Assembly (NCBI GenBank): GCA_002451175.1
Contig: DKBI01000148.1
Coordinates: 1-6,280 of the forward strand
Source of the DNA: Betaproteobacteria bacterium UBA6904
GTDB taxonomy: Bacteria; Pseudomonadota; Gammaproteobacteria; Burkholderiales; SG8-39
Direction: 5' to 3'
Length of the DNA: 6,280 nt
Positions 1-5,860 of the stretch are shown here, piece after piece (within the stretch, counting starts at the first letter, position 1; each line of letters starts with the position of its first letter). The notes beneath the pieces are model-generated. The model made no database searches and was not told the origin of the DNA. It worked only from the letters and a program-made list of their open reading frames with translations. The translations under genes were made by a program, and so were the position numbers.

Positions 1-183
1 GCGGTCGATCGCGTTGTAGCAGAGATTGGTTTCGCCGCCGACGAACCATTTCGCGAACGGCGGCCGCGAGTAGTCGAGCACCTGGGCGAAGGGCTTGTGC
101 CAGTGCACGCGCGAGGCCTCCTCGCGCCAGAACGCGTCGCGCTGCTCGATCGAGCGGCGGTGGAATTCCCTGTAGCTGGTCAT
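1..183 (-). CDS. prpE: Propionyl-CoA synthetase PrpE, N-terminal 61 codons only (3' end beyond left edge)
   Basis: Acyl-CoA synthetase of the acetyl-CoA synthetase-like AMP-forming family, expected to activate propionate (and, in some bacteria, acrylate or 3-hydroxypropionate) to the CoA thioester in the cytoplasm. Only the N-terminal cap region typical of ACS/PrpE enzymes is present. It reads MTSYREFHRRSIEQ, then FWREEASRVHWHKPF, then LDYSRPPFAKWF and TNLCYNAIDR at the left edge, which matches from memory the start of enterobacterial PrpE (SxxEFYxRSI, FW, W..PF, PPFARWF, TNLCHNAIDR). The AMP-binding core and the catalytic lysine lie outside the window. The ATG at 183-181 is preceded by a strong GGGAGGA five bases upstream, so the start is well supported. 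It lies 49 nt after an acryloyl-CoA reductase-like gene on the same strand. A related acetyl-CoA synthetase is the main alternative, but the RPPFAKWF / NLCYNAIDR pattern favours PrpE. Confidence 0.88.
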   Translation of the reverse strand, partial: MTSYREFHRRSIEQRDAFWREEASRVHWHKPFAQVLDYSRPPFAKWFVGGETNLCYNAIDR

Positions 184-188
184 GGCGG

Positions 189-195
189 TCCTCCC
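189..195 (-). promoter_or_regulatory. Ribosome binding site of prpE
   Basis: On the minus strand this reads GGGAGGA, a near-consensus Shine-Dalgarno, five bases before the ATG at 183. It fixes the prpE start and shows that prpE has its own initiation site although it follows the reductase gene by only 49 nt. No promoter-like hexamers are visible in that gap, so prpE is probably co-transcribed with the gene before it. Confidence 0.75.
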
Positions 196-232
196 GGTTG
201 CGGCATTGTTCGTCGGCGCGCTTACGCCCGCC

Positions 233-1228
233 TTACGGATTCAGATCGACGACGACGCGCCCCCGCACGCGCCCCTGGACGAAGTCGTCGAACGCGCCCG
301 GCAGCTGGTCGAAGGGAATCGTGCGCACCATCTCTTTCAGCAACGGCGGGCGCAGATCGCTCGCCAGGCGCTGCCACACGGCGCGCTCCAGCTCCGGGCT
401 CGGCGCGTCCGTCGAATTGATGCCGAGCAGGCTCACGCCGCGCAGGATGAACGGCATGACCGTCGTGTTGAGGGTATGGCTCGCGGCGAGGCCGACGGCG
501 CCGATCACGCCGTTGATCTTCATGGTGCTCGCCATCCAGGCCAGCACGTCGCCGCCCAGATTGTCGATCGCGCCCGCCCAGGTGGCCCGGTCGAGCGGCC
601 GGATCTTCGCCAGGTCGAGATCCTTGCGCAGCTTCACGTCCCGCGCGCCGATGCGGCGCAGCCAGTCGGCCTCCGCTTCCTTGCCGGTCAGCGCGACGAC
701 TTCGTAGCCCAGCTTCGCGAGCGCGGCTATGGCGATCGAGCCGACGCCCCCGGTGGCGCCGTTGACGACCACCGGGCCGTTCTCCGGGCGCAGGCCGTTG
801 TGCTCCATCTTCACGATGGCGAGCCCGGCCGTATAGCCGGCCGTGCCGAACGCCATCGCGTCCCACAGCGACAGCCCCTGCGGGAGCTTGACGACCCAGT
901 TCGCCGGGACGCGCGCGTACGCCGCGTAGCCGCCGTCGTGCTTCACCCCCAGTTCGTGACCGACCACCAGCACCGCATCGCCCTTCGTGAAGCGTGCGTC
1001 GCTGGAGGACAGCACGGTGCCCGAGAGATCGATGCCGCCGATGCAGGCCGGGCGCAGCAGGATGCGCCCCTTGCCGGTCGCCGCGAGCGCGTCCTTGTAG
1101 TTGATGTCGGAGTAGGCGACGCGAACCACCACCTCGCCGGGGTCCAGGTCCTCGAGCCTGCACTGCACGAACTCCGCCTTGACGCCCTTGTCCTGCTGCG
1201 TGATGCGATATGCCTTGAACGATTCCAT
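233..1228 (-). CDS. acuI: YhdH/AcuI-family acryloyl-CoA reductase (NADPH), MDR superfamily
   Basis: Medium-chain dehydrogenase/reductase of the YhdH/AcuI type, 331 aa, close to the family norm of about 325-330. Characterised members reduce acryloyl-CoA to propionyl-CoA with NADPH in the cytoplasm, detoxifying acryloyl-CoA and assimilating acrylate or 3-hydroxypropionate. Visible signatures: a GroES-like N-terminal domain with NYKDALAATGKG (43-54) and GGIDLSG (64-70); FGTAGYTAG (127-135); the nucleotide-binding loop NGATGGVGS (156-164); WAGAIDNLGGDVLA (217-230); and TTVMPFILRGVSLLGINS (255-272), all typical of YhdH. The four-cysteine structural zinc lobe of classical alcohol dehydrogenases is absent, as expected. 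The start is an ATG with AGGAG six bases upstream, 9 nt after the zapE stop. The next gene is prpE, which supports a propionyl-CoA-directed role. Family membership is clear; the substrate is inferred from the family and the neighbour. A generic quinone oxidoreductase label would be less specific. Confidence 0.88.
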   Translation of the reverse strand: MESFKAYRITQQDKGVKAEFVQCRLEDLDPGEVVVRVAYSDINYKDALAATGKGRILLRPACIGGIDLSGTVLSSSDARFTKGDAVLVVGHELGVKHDGGYAAYARVPANWVVKLPQGLSLWDAMAFGTAGYTAGLAIVKMEHNGLRPENGPVVVNGATGGVGSIAIAALAKLGYEVVALTGKEAEADWLRRIGARDVKLRKDLDLAKIRPLDRATWAGAIDNLGGDVLAWMASTMKINGVIGAVGLAASHTLNTTVMPFILRGVSLLGINSTDAPSPELERAVWQRLASDLRPPLLKEMVRTIPFDQLPGAFDDFVQGRVRGRVVVDLNP

Positions 1229-1234
1229 GGTCGG

Positions 1235-1239
1235 CTCCT
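1235..1239 (-). promoter_or_regulatory. Ribosome binding site of the acuI-like gene, overlapping the zapE stop codon
   Basis: On the minus strand the zapE stop TAG (1240-1238) runs straight into the Shine-Dalgarno, as TAGGAG, with the ATG of the reductase six bases further on. A ribosome terminating on zapE therefore sits over the initiation site of the next gene, which suggests translational coupling and a shared mRNA. Confidence 0.7.
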
Positions 1240-2380
1240 AGCGCTGGGGTTTCTCGGACTGAAGGTAGTCCGCAGTCTGCATTTCCGTCAACCGGCTCAC
1301 GGTGCGCGCGAATTCCGCGCCGGCCGTGCGCGCCTCGCCGCCGTGCACGAACAGCGCCTCGGGCAGCACGTCGGCCGAGCAGACGAGCTTTACCCGCTCG
1401 TCGTAGAACACGTCCACGAGCCACGTGAAGCGCCGCGCCGCGTCCGCCGCGAGAGGCCCCAGGCGCGGAATGCCGGAGAGGAGGACGGTGTGGAAGCGCG
1501 CCGCCAGGTCCACGTAATCGGTGTACGAGCGCGGTCCGGCGCACAGCGCCTGAAAGTCGAACCACACCAGGCCGCCGGCGCGCCGCCGATACGGGATGCG
1601 CCGGCCCTCGACGTCGAGCGCCTGGTGCTCGTCCTCGACGTCGCGCAACGCCTCGAACACCGGCGCCAGCGCCGCATCGCCGCCCGCGCCCGTGTGCCAG
1701 GCCTGCAGATGCCGCATCTTGCGGCGCCGGTAGTCGGTGCCGTTGTCGACCTCGAGCACGTCGAGCCGCGATTTCAGCAGGCCGATCGCGGGCAGAAAGC
1801 GCTCGCGCTGCAGCCCGTTCGGGTAGAGGTGGTCGGGGTGGTAATTGCTGGTCATCACGAACTCCACGCCCCGGCTCATCACCTGCTCCAGAAAGCGCCC
1901 GAGGATCATCGCGTCGGCGATGTCGCCGACGTGGAACTCGTCGAAGCACACCAGCCGGTAGCGCCGCGCCGTGCGCTCGGCGAGCGCCGCAATCGGGTCC
2001 GGCGTCCCCCTCAGCTCGTCGAGCTCCCGGTGCACCTCGCGCATGAAGTGATGAAAGTGCACGCGGCGTTTGCGCACCAGCGGCACGCACAGGTAGAAAC
2101 TGTCCATGAGGAAGCTCTTGCCGCGCCCGACGCCGCCCCAGAGGTAGACGCCCTTGGGCAGCGGCGGCTTCACCAGCAGGCGCTTGAGCGCGGAGTTGCG
2201 CCGCGCCTTGTACGCGGTCCATTCCGCGTAGAGCTGCTGCAGCCGCTCGACCGCGCGCTGCTGCGCGGGATCGGTGACGAATCCGCGGTGCTCGGCGATC
2301 TGCTGGTAACGCGTCTCCACGTCGCGCGGCGCATCGCCGCCCGCCTCGGCGCGCGCCCCGCCTGCGCGACCCGCGTTCAT
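1238..2380 (-). CDS. zapE: Cell division protein ZapE (AFG1-like P-loop ATPase)
   Basis: AFG1/ZapE family ATPase, 380 aa from this start, within the usual range. In E. coli ZapE associates with the Z-ring and affects FtsZ assembly under stress; the mitochondrial homologue AFG1/LACE1 acts in protein quality control. Visible motifs: Walker A GGVGRGKS (82-89, serine in place of the common threonine), followed by FLMDSFY; HFHHFMREVH (108-117); Walker B RLVCFDEFHV (142-151) with D147 and E148; TSNYHPDHLYPNGLQRERFLPAI (177-199, sensor-1 TSN plus the family RERFLP stretch); and the C-terminal FARTVSRLTEMQTADYL (357-373). The first 20 residues are Ala/Gly/Arg-rich and not conserved-looking. The ATG at 2380 was chosen because it forms an ATGA overlap with the upstream transporter stop and gives a family-length protein; the reading frame stays open further upstream but only as a shadow of the transporter gene. 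No clear Shine-Dalgarno is seen; a perfect palindrome lies directly before the ATG. In many betaproteobacteria zapE follows odhL directly, whereas here two transport genes intervene. Confidence 0.93.
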   Translation of the reverse strand: MNAGRAGGARAEAGGDAPRDVETRYQQIAEHRGFVTDPAQQRAVERLQQLYAEWTAYKARRNSALKRLLVKPPLPKGVYLWGGVGRGKSFLMDSFYLCVPLVRKRRVHFHHFMREVHRELDELRGTPDPIAALAERTARRYRLVCFDEFHVGDIADAMILGRFLEQVMSRGVEFVMTSNYHPDHLYPNGLQRERFLPAIGLLKSRLDVLEVDNGTDYRRRKMRHLQAWHTGAGGDAALAPVFEALRDVEDEHQALDVEGRRIPYRRRAGGLVWFDFQALCAGPRSYTDYVDLAARFHTVLLSGIPRLGPLAADAARRFTWLVDVFYDERVKLVCSADVLPEALFVHGGEARTAGAEFARTVSRLTEMQTADYLQSEKPQR

Positions 2381-3264
2381 GCGTCCGCGGCGCGGACGCG
2401 GGCACCCCGCGCCTCGCGCCGCGCCAGCCACAGCGTGCTGGCGAGAATCACCGCGCCGCCGAGGACGGTCCACGTCGAGGGCACGGTGGCGAACACCGCG
2501 TAGCCCAGCAGCGCCGCCCAGACGAGCTCGAGGAATTTCACCGACTGCACGGCCGAGAGATCCGCGACGCGGAACGCCCGCATCATGCAGTAGTGCCCGG
2601 CCGCGCCCAGGAACCCGCAGGCGACGAGCGCGAGCCAGGCGCCGGCGCCCGGCATCTGCCAGTACGCGAGCATGAACGGCAGCAGCAGGAGCGCGACCCA
2701 CACGTGCTGCCAGAACACGATCACCGCAGGCACGTCGTGGCGCGTCAAGACCTTGGCGACGAGGAACGAGCCCGCGAAGACGGGCGCCGAGGCCAGCATG
2801 AGCAGCATGCCCGGCGACAGGCCGCCCGGCCCGGCGCCTTGCCACGGCCGCAGCACGATCAGCACGCCCGCAAATCCGGTCAGCACCGCCACCCACCGCG
2901 CCCCGGTCATGCGCTCGCCCAGGATGAGCACGGCGCCGATGCAGACGAAGATCGGGCCGCTGAAACCGATCGCGGTCAGCTCGGGCAGCGTGACCAGCGG
3001 CAGCGCCGCGAACCACAGCAGCATGCCGCCGGCGTGAAAGGCGCCGCGCAGGAACTGCAGCCGGGGCGCCTGCGGCCAGAGCGCGCGTGCGCCGAGCCGC
3101 AGCGCCGGGGGCAGCATGACGACCGCGCCGAACGCATAGCGCACGAATCCCACCACCCAGGGATCCAGGTCCTGCGACAGCCGCTTCATGATCGTGTTGA
3201 GCAGGGTGAACAGCAGGCCCGTGGCCGCCATCCAAAGCATGCCGCGCGTGGTGGCGGAAAGCAT
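2377..3264 (-). CDS. EamA/DMT-superfamily inner-membrane transporter
   Basis: Drug/metabolite transporter with two EamA repeats, 295 aa, about ten hydrophobic segments (roughly residues 9-27, 36-54, 72-92, 95-115, 123-139, 150-170, 178-200, 208-226, 238-258, 263-282). Repeat 1 carries the usual ending LGERMTGARWVAVLTGFAG then VLIVLRP (115-140). Repeat 2 has HYCMMRAFRVADLSAVQSVKFLE around 224-246, then WAALLGYAVF, but where many relatives have a Gly-Glu pair it has FATVPSTWTVLGG, so the second conserved glutamate is missing. The substrate cannot be predicted; family members export or import amino acids, nucleotide-like cofactors, riboflavin or metabolites. The ATG at 3264 has no obvious Shine-Dalgarno close by (a GGAGGG lies about 27 nt upstream), and in-frame ATGs at residues 9 and 12 are alternatives, so the start is uncertain. 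The C-terminus is basic (ARREARGARVRAADA), and the stop overlaps the zapE start by 4 nt. Confidence 0.88.
   Translation of the reverse strand: MLSATTRGMLWMAATGLLFTLLNTIMKRLSQDLDPWVVGFVRYAFGAVVMLPPALRLGARALWPQAPRLQFLRGAFHAGGMLLWFAALPLVTLPELTAIGFSGPIFVCIGAVLILGERMTGARWVAVLTGFAGVLIVLRPWQGAGPGGLSPGMLLMLASAPVFAGSFLVAKVLTRHDVPAVIVFWQHVWVALLLLPFMLAYWQMPGAGAWLALVACGFLGAAGHYCMMRAFRVADLSAVQSVKFLELVWAALLGYAVFATVPSTWTVLGGAVILASTLWLARREARGARVRAADA
2381..2399 (-). repeat. Perfect inverted repeat (9+1+9) directly before the zapE start codon
   Basis: The plus strand reads gcgtccgcg - g - cgcggacgc, a perfect palindrome with a single central base, ending one base before the zapE ATG (2380) and inside the last codons of the upstream transporter gene. 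In the minus-strand mRNA it can fold into a GC-only-plus-one-AU stem of about 7 bp with a 5-nt loop, covering exactly the place where a ribosome binding site would sit. Combined with the ATGA overlap, this fits translation of zapE by termination-reinitiation from the upstream gene. That role is inference; GC-rich Arg/Ala coding sequence can form palindromes by chance. Confidence 0.5.
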
Positions 3265-3309
3265 CAGCCGCAGGGCGACACGCCGCCCGCCCTCCGCGCC
3301 GGCTGCACT

Positions 3310-3336
3310 GCGCGATGCGTCATGCGCGCATCACGC
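3310..3336 (-). other. Ten-base-pair stem-loop in the gap after the Bug-receptor gene
   Basis: The arms gcgcgatgcg (3310-3319) and cgcatcacgc (3327-3336) pair over ten positions around a 7-nt loop. The one non-Watson-Crick position is a G-U wobble in the minus-strand transcript but a C-A mismatch in the plus-strand transcript, which favours function in the direction of the genes. It begins 31 nt downstream of the receptor stop codon. It is not followed by a U-run (the next transcript bases are AGUGCAGCC), so it is not a standard intrinsic terminator. It could be a weak terminator, a 3'-end stabiliser or a processing site. The rest of the 102-nt gap (3265-3366) shows no promoter I can support. 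Confidence 0.4.
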
Positions 3337-3366
3337 GCGAGCTCTTGCGGGGCGCATCGTGTCGCT

Positions 3367-4371
3367 TCAATTCGCGCGGATCTTCGCCTCGCGAATGAGC
3401 CTGCCGTAGCGCTCGCGCTCCGCCCGGACCATGGCGCCCAGCGCCTCGGGTCCGGAGGGCGAGACCTCCGCGCCCAGCGCGGCGAGGCGCTCCTTGACGT
3501 CGGGCGAGGCGAGCGCCTTGCGGATTTCGGCGCTCAGCTGCTCGACCGCCGCCGCCGGCGTGCCGCGCGGCGCAATGAAGGCATGCCAGACCGACGCCTC
3601 GAACCCCGGATAGCCCGATTCCGCGATCGTCGGCGCATCCGGGAGCGTGGCGACGCGCTCCGCGCTGAGGGCGGCGAGCACCCGCAGCCGGCCCGCCTTC
3701 ACGTGCGGGAGAACCTCGACCGCATTCACCGCGACCAGCGGCAGTTGCCCGCCGAGGACGTCGTTGATGGCCGGCGCCCCGCCCTTGTACGGCACATGCG
3801 ACAGGGAGATTCCCGCCGCGCGCGCGAAAAGCTCCACCGCGAGGTGCGGCGTCGAGCCGTTGCCCGGCGTCGCGTAGTTCACCGCGCCCGGTTTCGCCTT
3901 CGCGGCCGCGACGAGCTTGGCGAGGCTGGACAGGTCCGAGGTCGCGCTCGCCGCGATCACCACGGGCAGCCGCGCGACCAGCGCCACCGGCACCACGTCG
4001 CGCTCGGGATCGAACGGCGCCGGATCGTAGAGCGCCGGGTTGGCCGCGAGGCCGTTGGCCACGAGCATCACCGTGTAGCCGTCCGGCGGACTGTCGATCA
4101 GCGCGCGGATCGCGATATTGCTGCCCGCCCCGGGCTTGTTCTCCACCACCACCGGCTGCCCGATGCTCGCCGATACCTTCTGCCCTACGGTGCGCGCGAC
4201 GATATCCATCGCGCCGCCCGCAGCGAAGCCCACCAGAATCTTCACGGGCTTTGCAGGAAATGTCTGGGCCCAGGCAGCGGACGCGGAGCCGATCGTCACG
4301 GCCGTCGCCAGCAGCAGCGCTCGAAGGACCGCGGCGCACGCCGTCGCGGGTCTGGCATCGCTGGAGTTCAT
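3367..4371 (-). CDS. Bug-family tripartite tricarboxylate transporter substrate-binding protein (TctC-like), periplasmic
   Basis: Periplasmic solute receptor of the Bug/TctC family, 334 aa including signal peptide. The N-terminus has a short polar stretch, a hydrophobic core AVLRALLLATAVTIG (about 14-28) and a probable signal peptidase I site after AWA (residue 35), giving mature QTFPAKPVKILVGFA. Family landmarks follow in order: VGFAAGGAMDIVAR (47-60, the loop and aspartate that contact a carboxylate ligand in solved Bug proteins); VVVENKPGAGSNIA (74-87); DGYT (97-100); GNGSTPHLAVELF (170-182); HVPYKGGAPAINDVLGGQ (192-209); LPDAPTIAESGYPGFE (243-258). The ligand is probably a small carboxylated compound, but Bug sequences do not reveal which. 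The start is well supported: AGAGGA six bases before the ATG, and the signal peptide begins there. No TctA/TctB membrane partners are in the window, so it may be an orphan receptor, as is common in this family. It sits 56 nt after lpdA. Confidence 0.92.
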   Translation of the reverse strand: MNSSDARPATACAAVLRALLLATAVTIGSASAAWAQTFPAKPVKILVGFAAGGAMDIVARTVGQKVSASIGQPVVVENKPGAGSNIAIRALIDSPPDGYTVMLVANGLAANPALYDPAPFDPERDVVPVALVARLPVVIAASATSDLSSLAKLVAAAKAKPGAVNYATPGNGSTPHLAVELFARAAGISLSHVPYKGGAPAINDVLGGQLPLVAVNAVEVLPHVKAGRLRVLAALSAERVATLPDAPTIAESGYPGFEASVWHAFIAPRGTPAAAVEQLSAEIRKALASPDVKERLAALGAEVSPSGPEALGAMVRAERERYGRLIREAKIRAN

Positions 4372-4377
4372 GGCATT

Positions 4378-4383
4378 CCTCTC
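4378..4383 (-). promoter_or_regulatory. Ribosome binding site of the Bug-receptor gene
   Basis: The minus strand reads AGAGGA, six bases before the ATG at 4371. It decides the start of the receptor gene and matches the position of the signal peptide. Further upstream in the same 56-nt gap, directly after the lpdA stop, is a small CGCCG-CCCG-CGGCG hairpin (4414-4427) without a U-tract; no promoter was recognised. Confidence 0.65.
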
Positions 4384-4427
4384 AGTGAAAATCGCAGGTC
4401 GGGTCGCTCGGCGCGCCGCGGGCGGCG

Positions 4428-5858
4428 TCAGCCGTTCAGGCTCCGCTTGTCCACCGCCAGCGCCGCTTCGCGCATCACTTCCGCCATGGACGGATGCGCG
4501 TGGCAGATGCGGGCAATGTCCTCGCTGGACGCGCCGAACTCGATGGCGACCACCGCCTCGGCAATCAGCTCCGACGCGAGGCTGCCGATGGCGTGCACGC
4601 CGAGGATGCGATCCGTCGCCGCGTCGGCGAGGATCTTGATGAAACCGTCGGCCTCGTCGCGACCAAGCGCGCGGCCGTTGTACGCGAACGGGAAGCGCCC
4701 GCTGCGATAGGCGACGCCCTCCGCCTTGAGCTGCTGCTCGGTTTTGCCGACCCAGGCGATTTCCGGCATCGTGTACATCACCCAGGGAATCGCGTCGTAG
4801 TTCACGTGCCCGTGCTGCCCGGCGATGATCTCGGCCACCATCACGCCCTCGTCCTCGCCCTTGTGCGCGAGCATCGGGCCCCGCACGACGTCGCCGATGG
4901 CATAGATGCGCGGCAGGCTGGCGCGGCAGTTCTTGTCCACCTCGATGCAGCCGCGCGCGTCGATCTTCAGTCCGATCTGGTCGGCGCCGAGGCCCTCGGT
5001 GTTGGGCACGCGGCCGATGGCCACGATCAGGCGGTCGCACTCCAGCACCGACGCCTTCCCGTCCGCGGTCGTGTAGTCCACGCGCACGCCGCTCGCAGAG
5101 CGCTGCACCGCGCCGACGCCGACGCCGAGCTCGATCTCGAGCGCGCCGGGGCGCGTGAACACCTTCCAGGCCTCCTGCGCGATGGCTTCGTCGGCCGCGC
5201 CGAGAAAGCTCGGCAGCGCCTCGAGCATCTGGACCTTCGAGCCGAGCCGGCGCCACACGCTGCCCAGCTCGAGCCCGATCACGCCGGCGCCGATCACGCC
5301 GAGCCGCGGCGGCACGGCGTCGAACGCCAGGGCCCCCTCGTTGTCGCAGACGATCCGGTTGTCCACCTCGAGGCCCGGCAGATGCCGGGCCCGCGACCCG
5401 GTGGCGACGATGACGTGGTGCGCCTCGATGGCCTCGCTGCCCTGCTCGCCGACCACCTCCAGCTTCCAGGTGGTTCCCCCCGACACGAAACGCCCGTGGC
5501 CCTGCAGCCAGGTGATCTTGTTGCGCTTGAACAGCCCCGCGATGCCGCCCGTCATCTTGCGCACGATCTGGTTCTTGCGCTCGAGCATGGCCTGCAGGTC
5601 GAACTTGACGCCGCTCACCGAGATGCCGTGCGCGGCGAGACGGTGCTGCGTGCGCTCGTAGTTCTCGGACGATTCGAGCAGCGCCTTCGACGGAATGCAG
5701 CCGACGTTGAGGCAGGTCCCGCCGAGCGCATACTGCCCGTCCGCGGTGCGCCATTTCTCGATGCAGGCCGTGTTCAGCCCGAGCTGCGCGGCGCGGATCG
5801 CCGCGATGTAGCCCGCCGGACCGGCGCCGATGACGACCACGTCGAAGGTGCGCGCCAT
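4428..5858 (-). CDS. lpdA: Dihydrolipoyl dehydrogenase, E3 of the 2-oxoglutarate dehydrogenase complex
   Basis: FAD- and NAD-dependent disulfide oxidoreductase that reoxidises the dihydrolipoyl groups of E2 in the 2-oxoglutarate dehydrogenase complex, producing NADH in the cytoplasm. The protein is full length at 476 aa. Motifs: FAD-binding GAGPAGY (11-17); redox-active disulfide GGTCLNVGCIPSK with C49 and C54; VATGSRARHLPG (151-162); NAD-binding GAGVIGLELGS (190-200); the second FAD motif YAIGDV (319-324); and in the dimerisation domain the catalytic pair H455 and E460 in HAHPSMAE. All key residues are intact. There is no N-terminal lipoyl domain, unlike the E3 often found with pyruvate dehydrogenase in this group. 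The ATG lies 2 nt after the stop of odhB, with GGAG eight bases upstream inside the odhB coding end, so the two are almost certainly one operon. That makes it the odhL of the complex, although one E3 may serve several complexes. Confidence 0.96.
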   Translation of the reverse strand: MARTFDVVVIGAGPAGYIAAIRAAQLGLNTACIEKWRTADGQYALGGTCLNVGCIPSKALLESSENYERTQHRLAAHGISVSGVKFDLQAMLERKNQIVRKMTGGIAGLFKRNKITWLQGHGRFVSGGTTWKLEVVGEQGSEAIEAHHVIVATGSRARHLPGLEVDNRIVCDNEGALAFDAVPPRLGVIGAGVIGLELGSVWRRLGSKVQMLEALPSFLGAADEAIAQEAWKVFTRPGALEIELGVGVGAVQRSASGVRVDYTTADGKASVLECDRLIVAIGRVPNTEGLGADQIGLKIDARGCIEVDKNCRASLPRIYAIGDVVRGPMLAHKGEDEGVMVAEIIAGQHGHVNYDAIPWVMYTMPEIAWVGKTEQQLKAEGVAYRSGRFPFAYNGRALGRDEADGFIKILADAATDRILGVHAIGSLASELIAEAVVAIEFGASSEDIARICHAHPSMAEVMREAALAVDKRSLNG

Positions 5859-5860
5859 GG

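Noticed and set aside
184..232. Possible long-range pairing of GGCGG after the acuI stop with CCGCC before the prpE ATG, masking its ribosome binding site
   Set aside because: Five base pairs closing a loop of about 39 nt is too weak and too likely by chance to call a regulatory structure.
182..2503. Very long open frame (773 codons) on the plus strand
   Set aside because: It lies antisense to acuI and zapE, both with clear motifs. Its translation is Arg/Ala/His-rich with no recognisable domain, the usual mirror of high-GC coding sequence. The same holds for the plus-strand frames at 2593-4710 and 4494-5864.
2381..3235. Upstream extension of the zapE frame to give a 665-codon protein
   Set aside because: The extra part is an out-of-frame shadow of the EamA gene, rich in Arg/Ala/Gly and without a domain. 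The ATG at 2380 gives a normal-length ZapE.
4414..4427. Small hairpin CGCCG-CCCG-CGGCG just after the lpdA stop as a terminator
   Set aside because: Only five base pairs and no following U-run. In sequence this rich in G and C such stems are expected by chance.
4372..5754. Upstream extension of the Bug-receptor frame to 795 codons
   Set aside because: This part is a shadow frame of lpdA. The true start is the ATG at 4371 with a good Shine-Dalgarno and a signal peptide.
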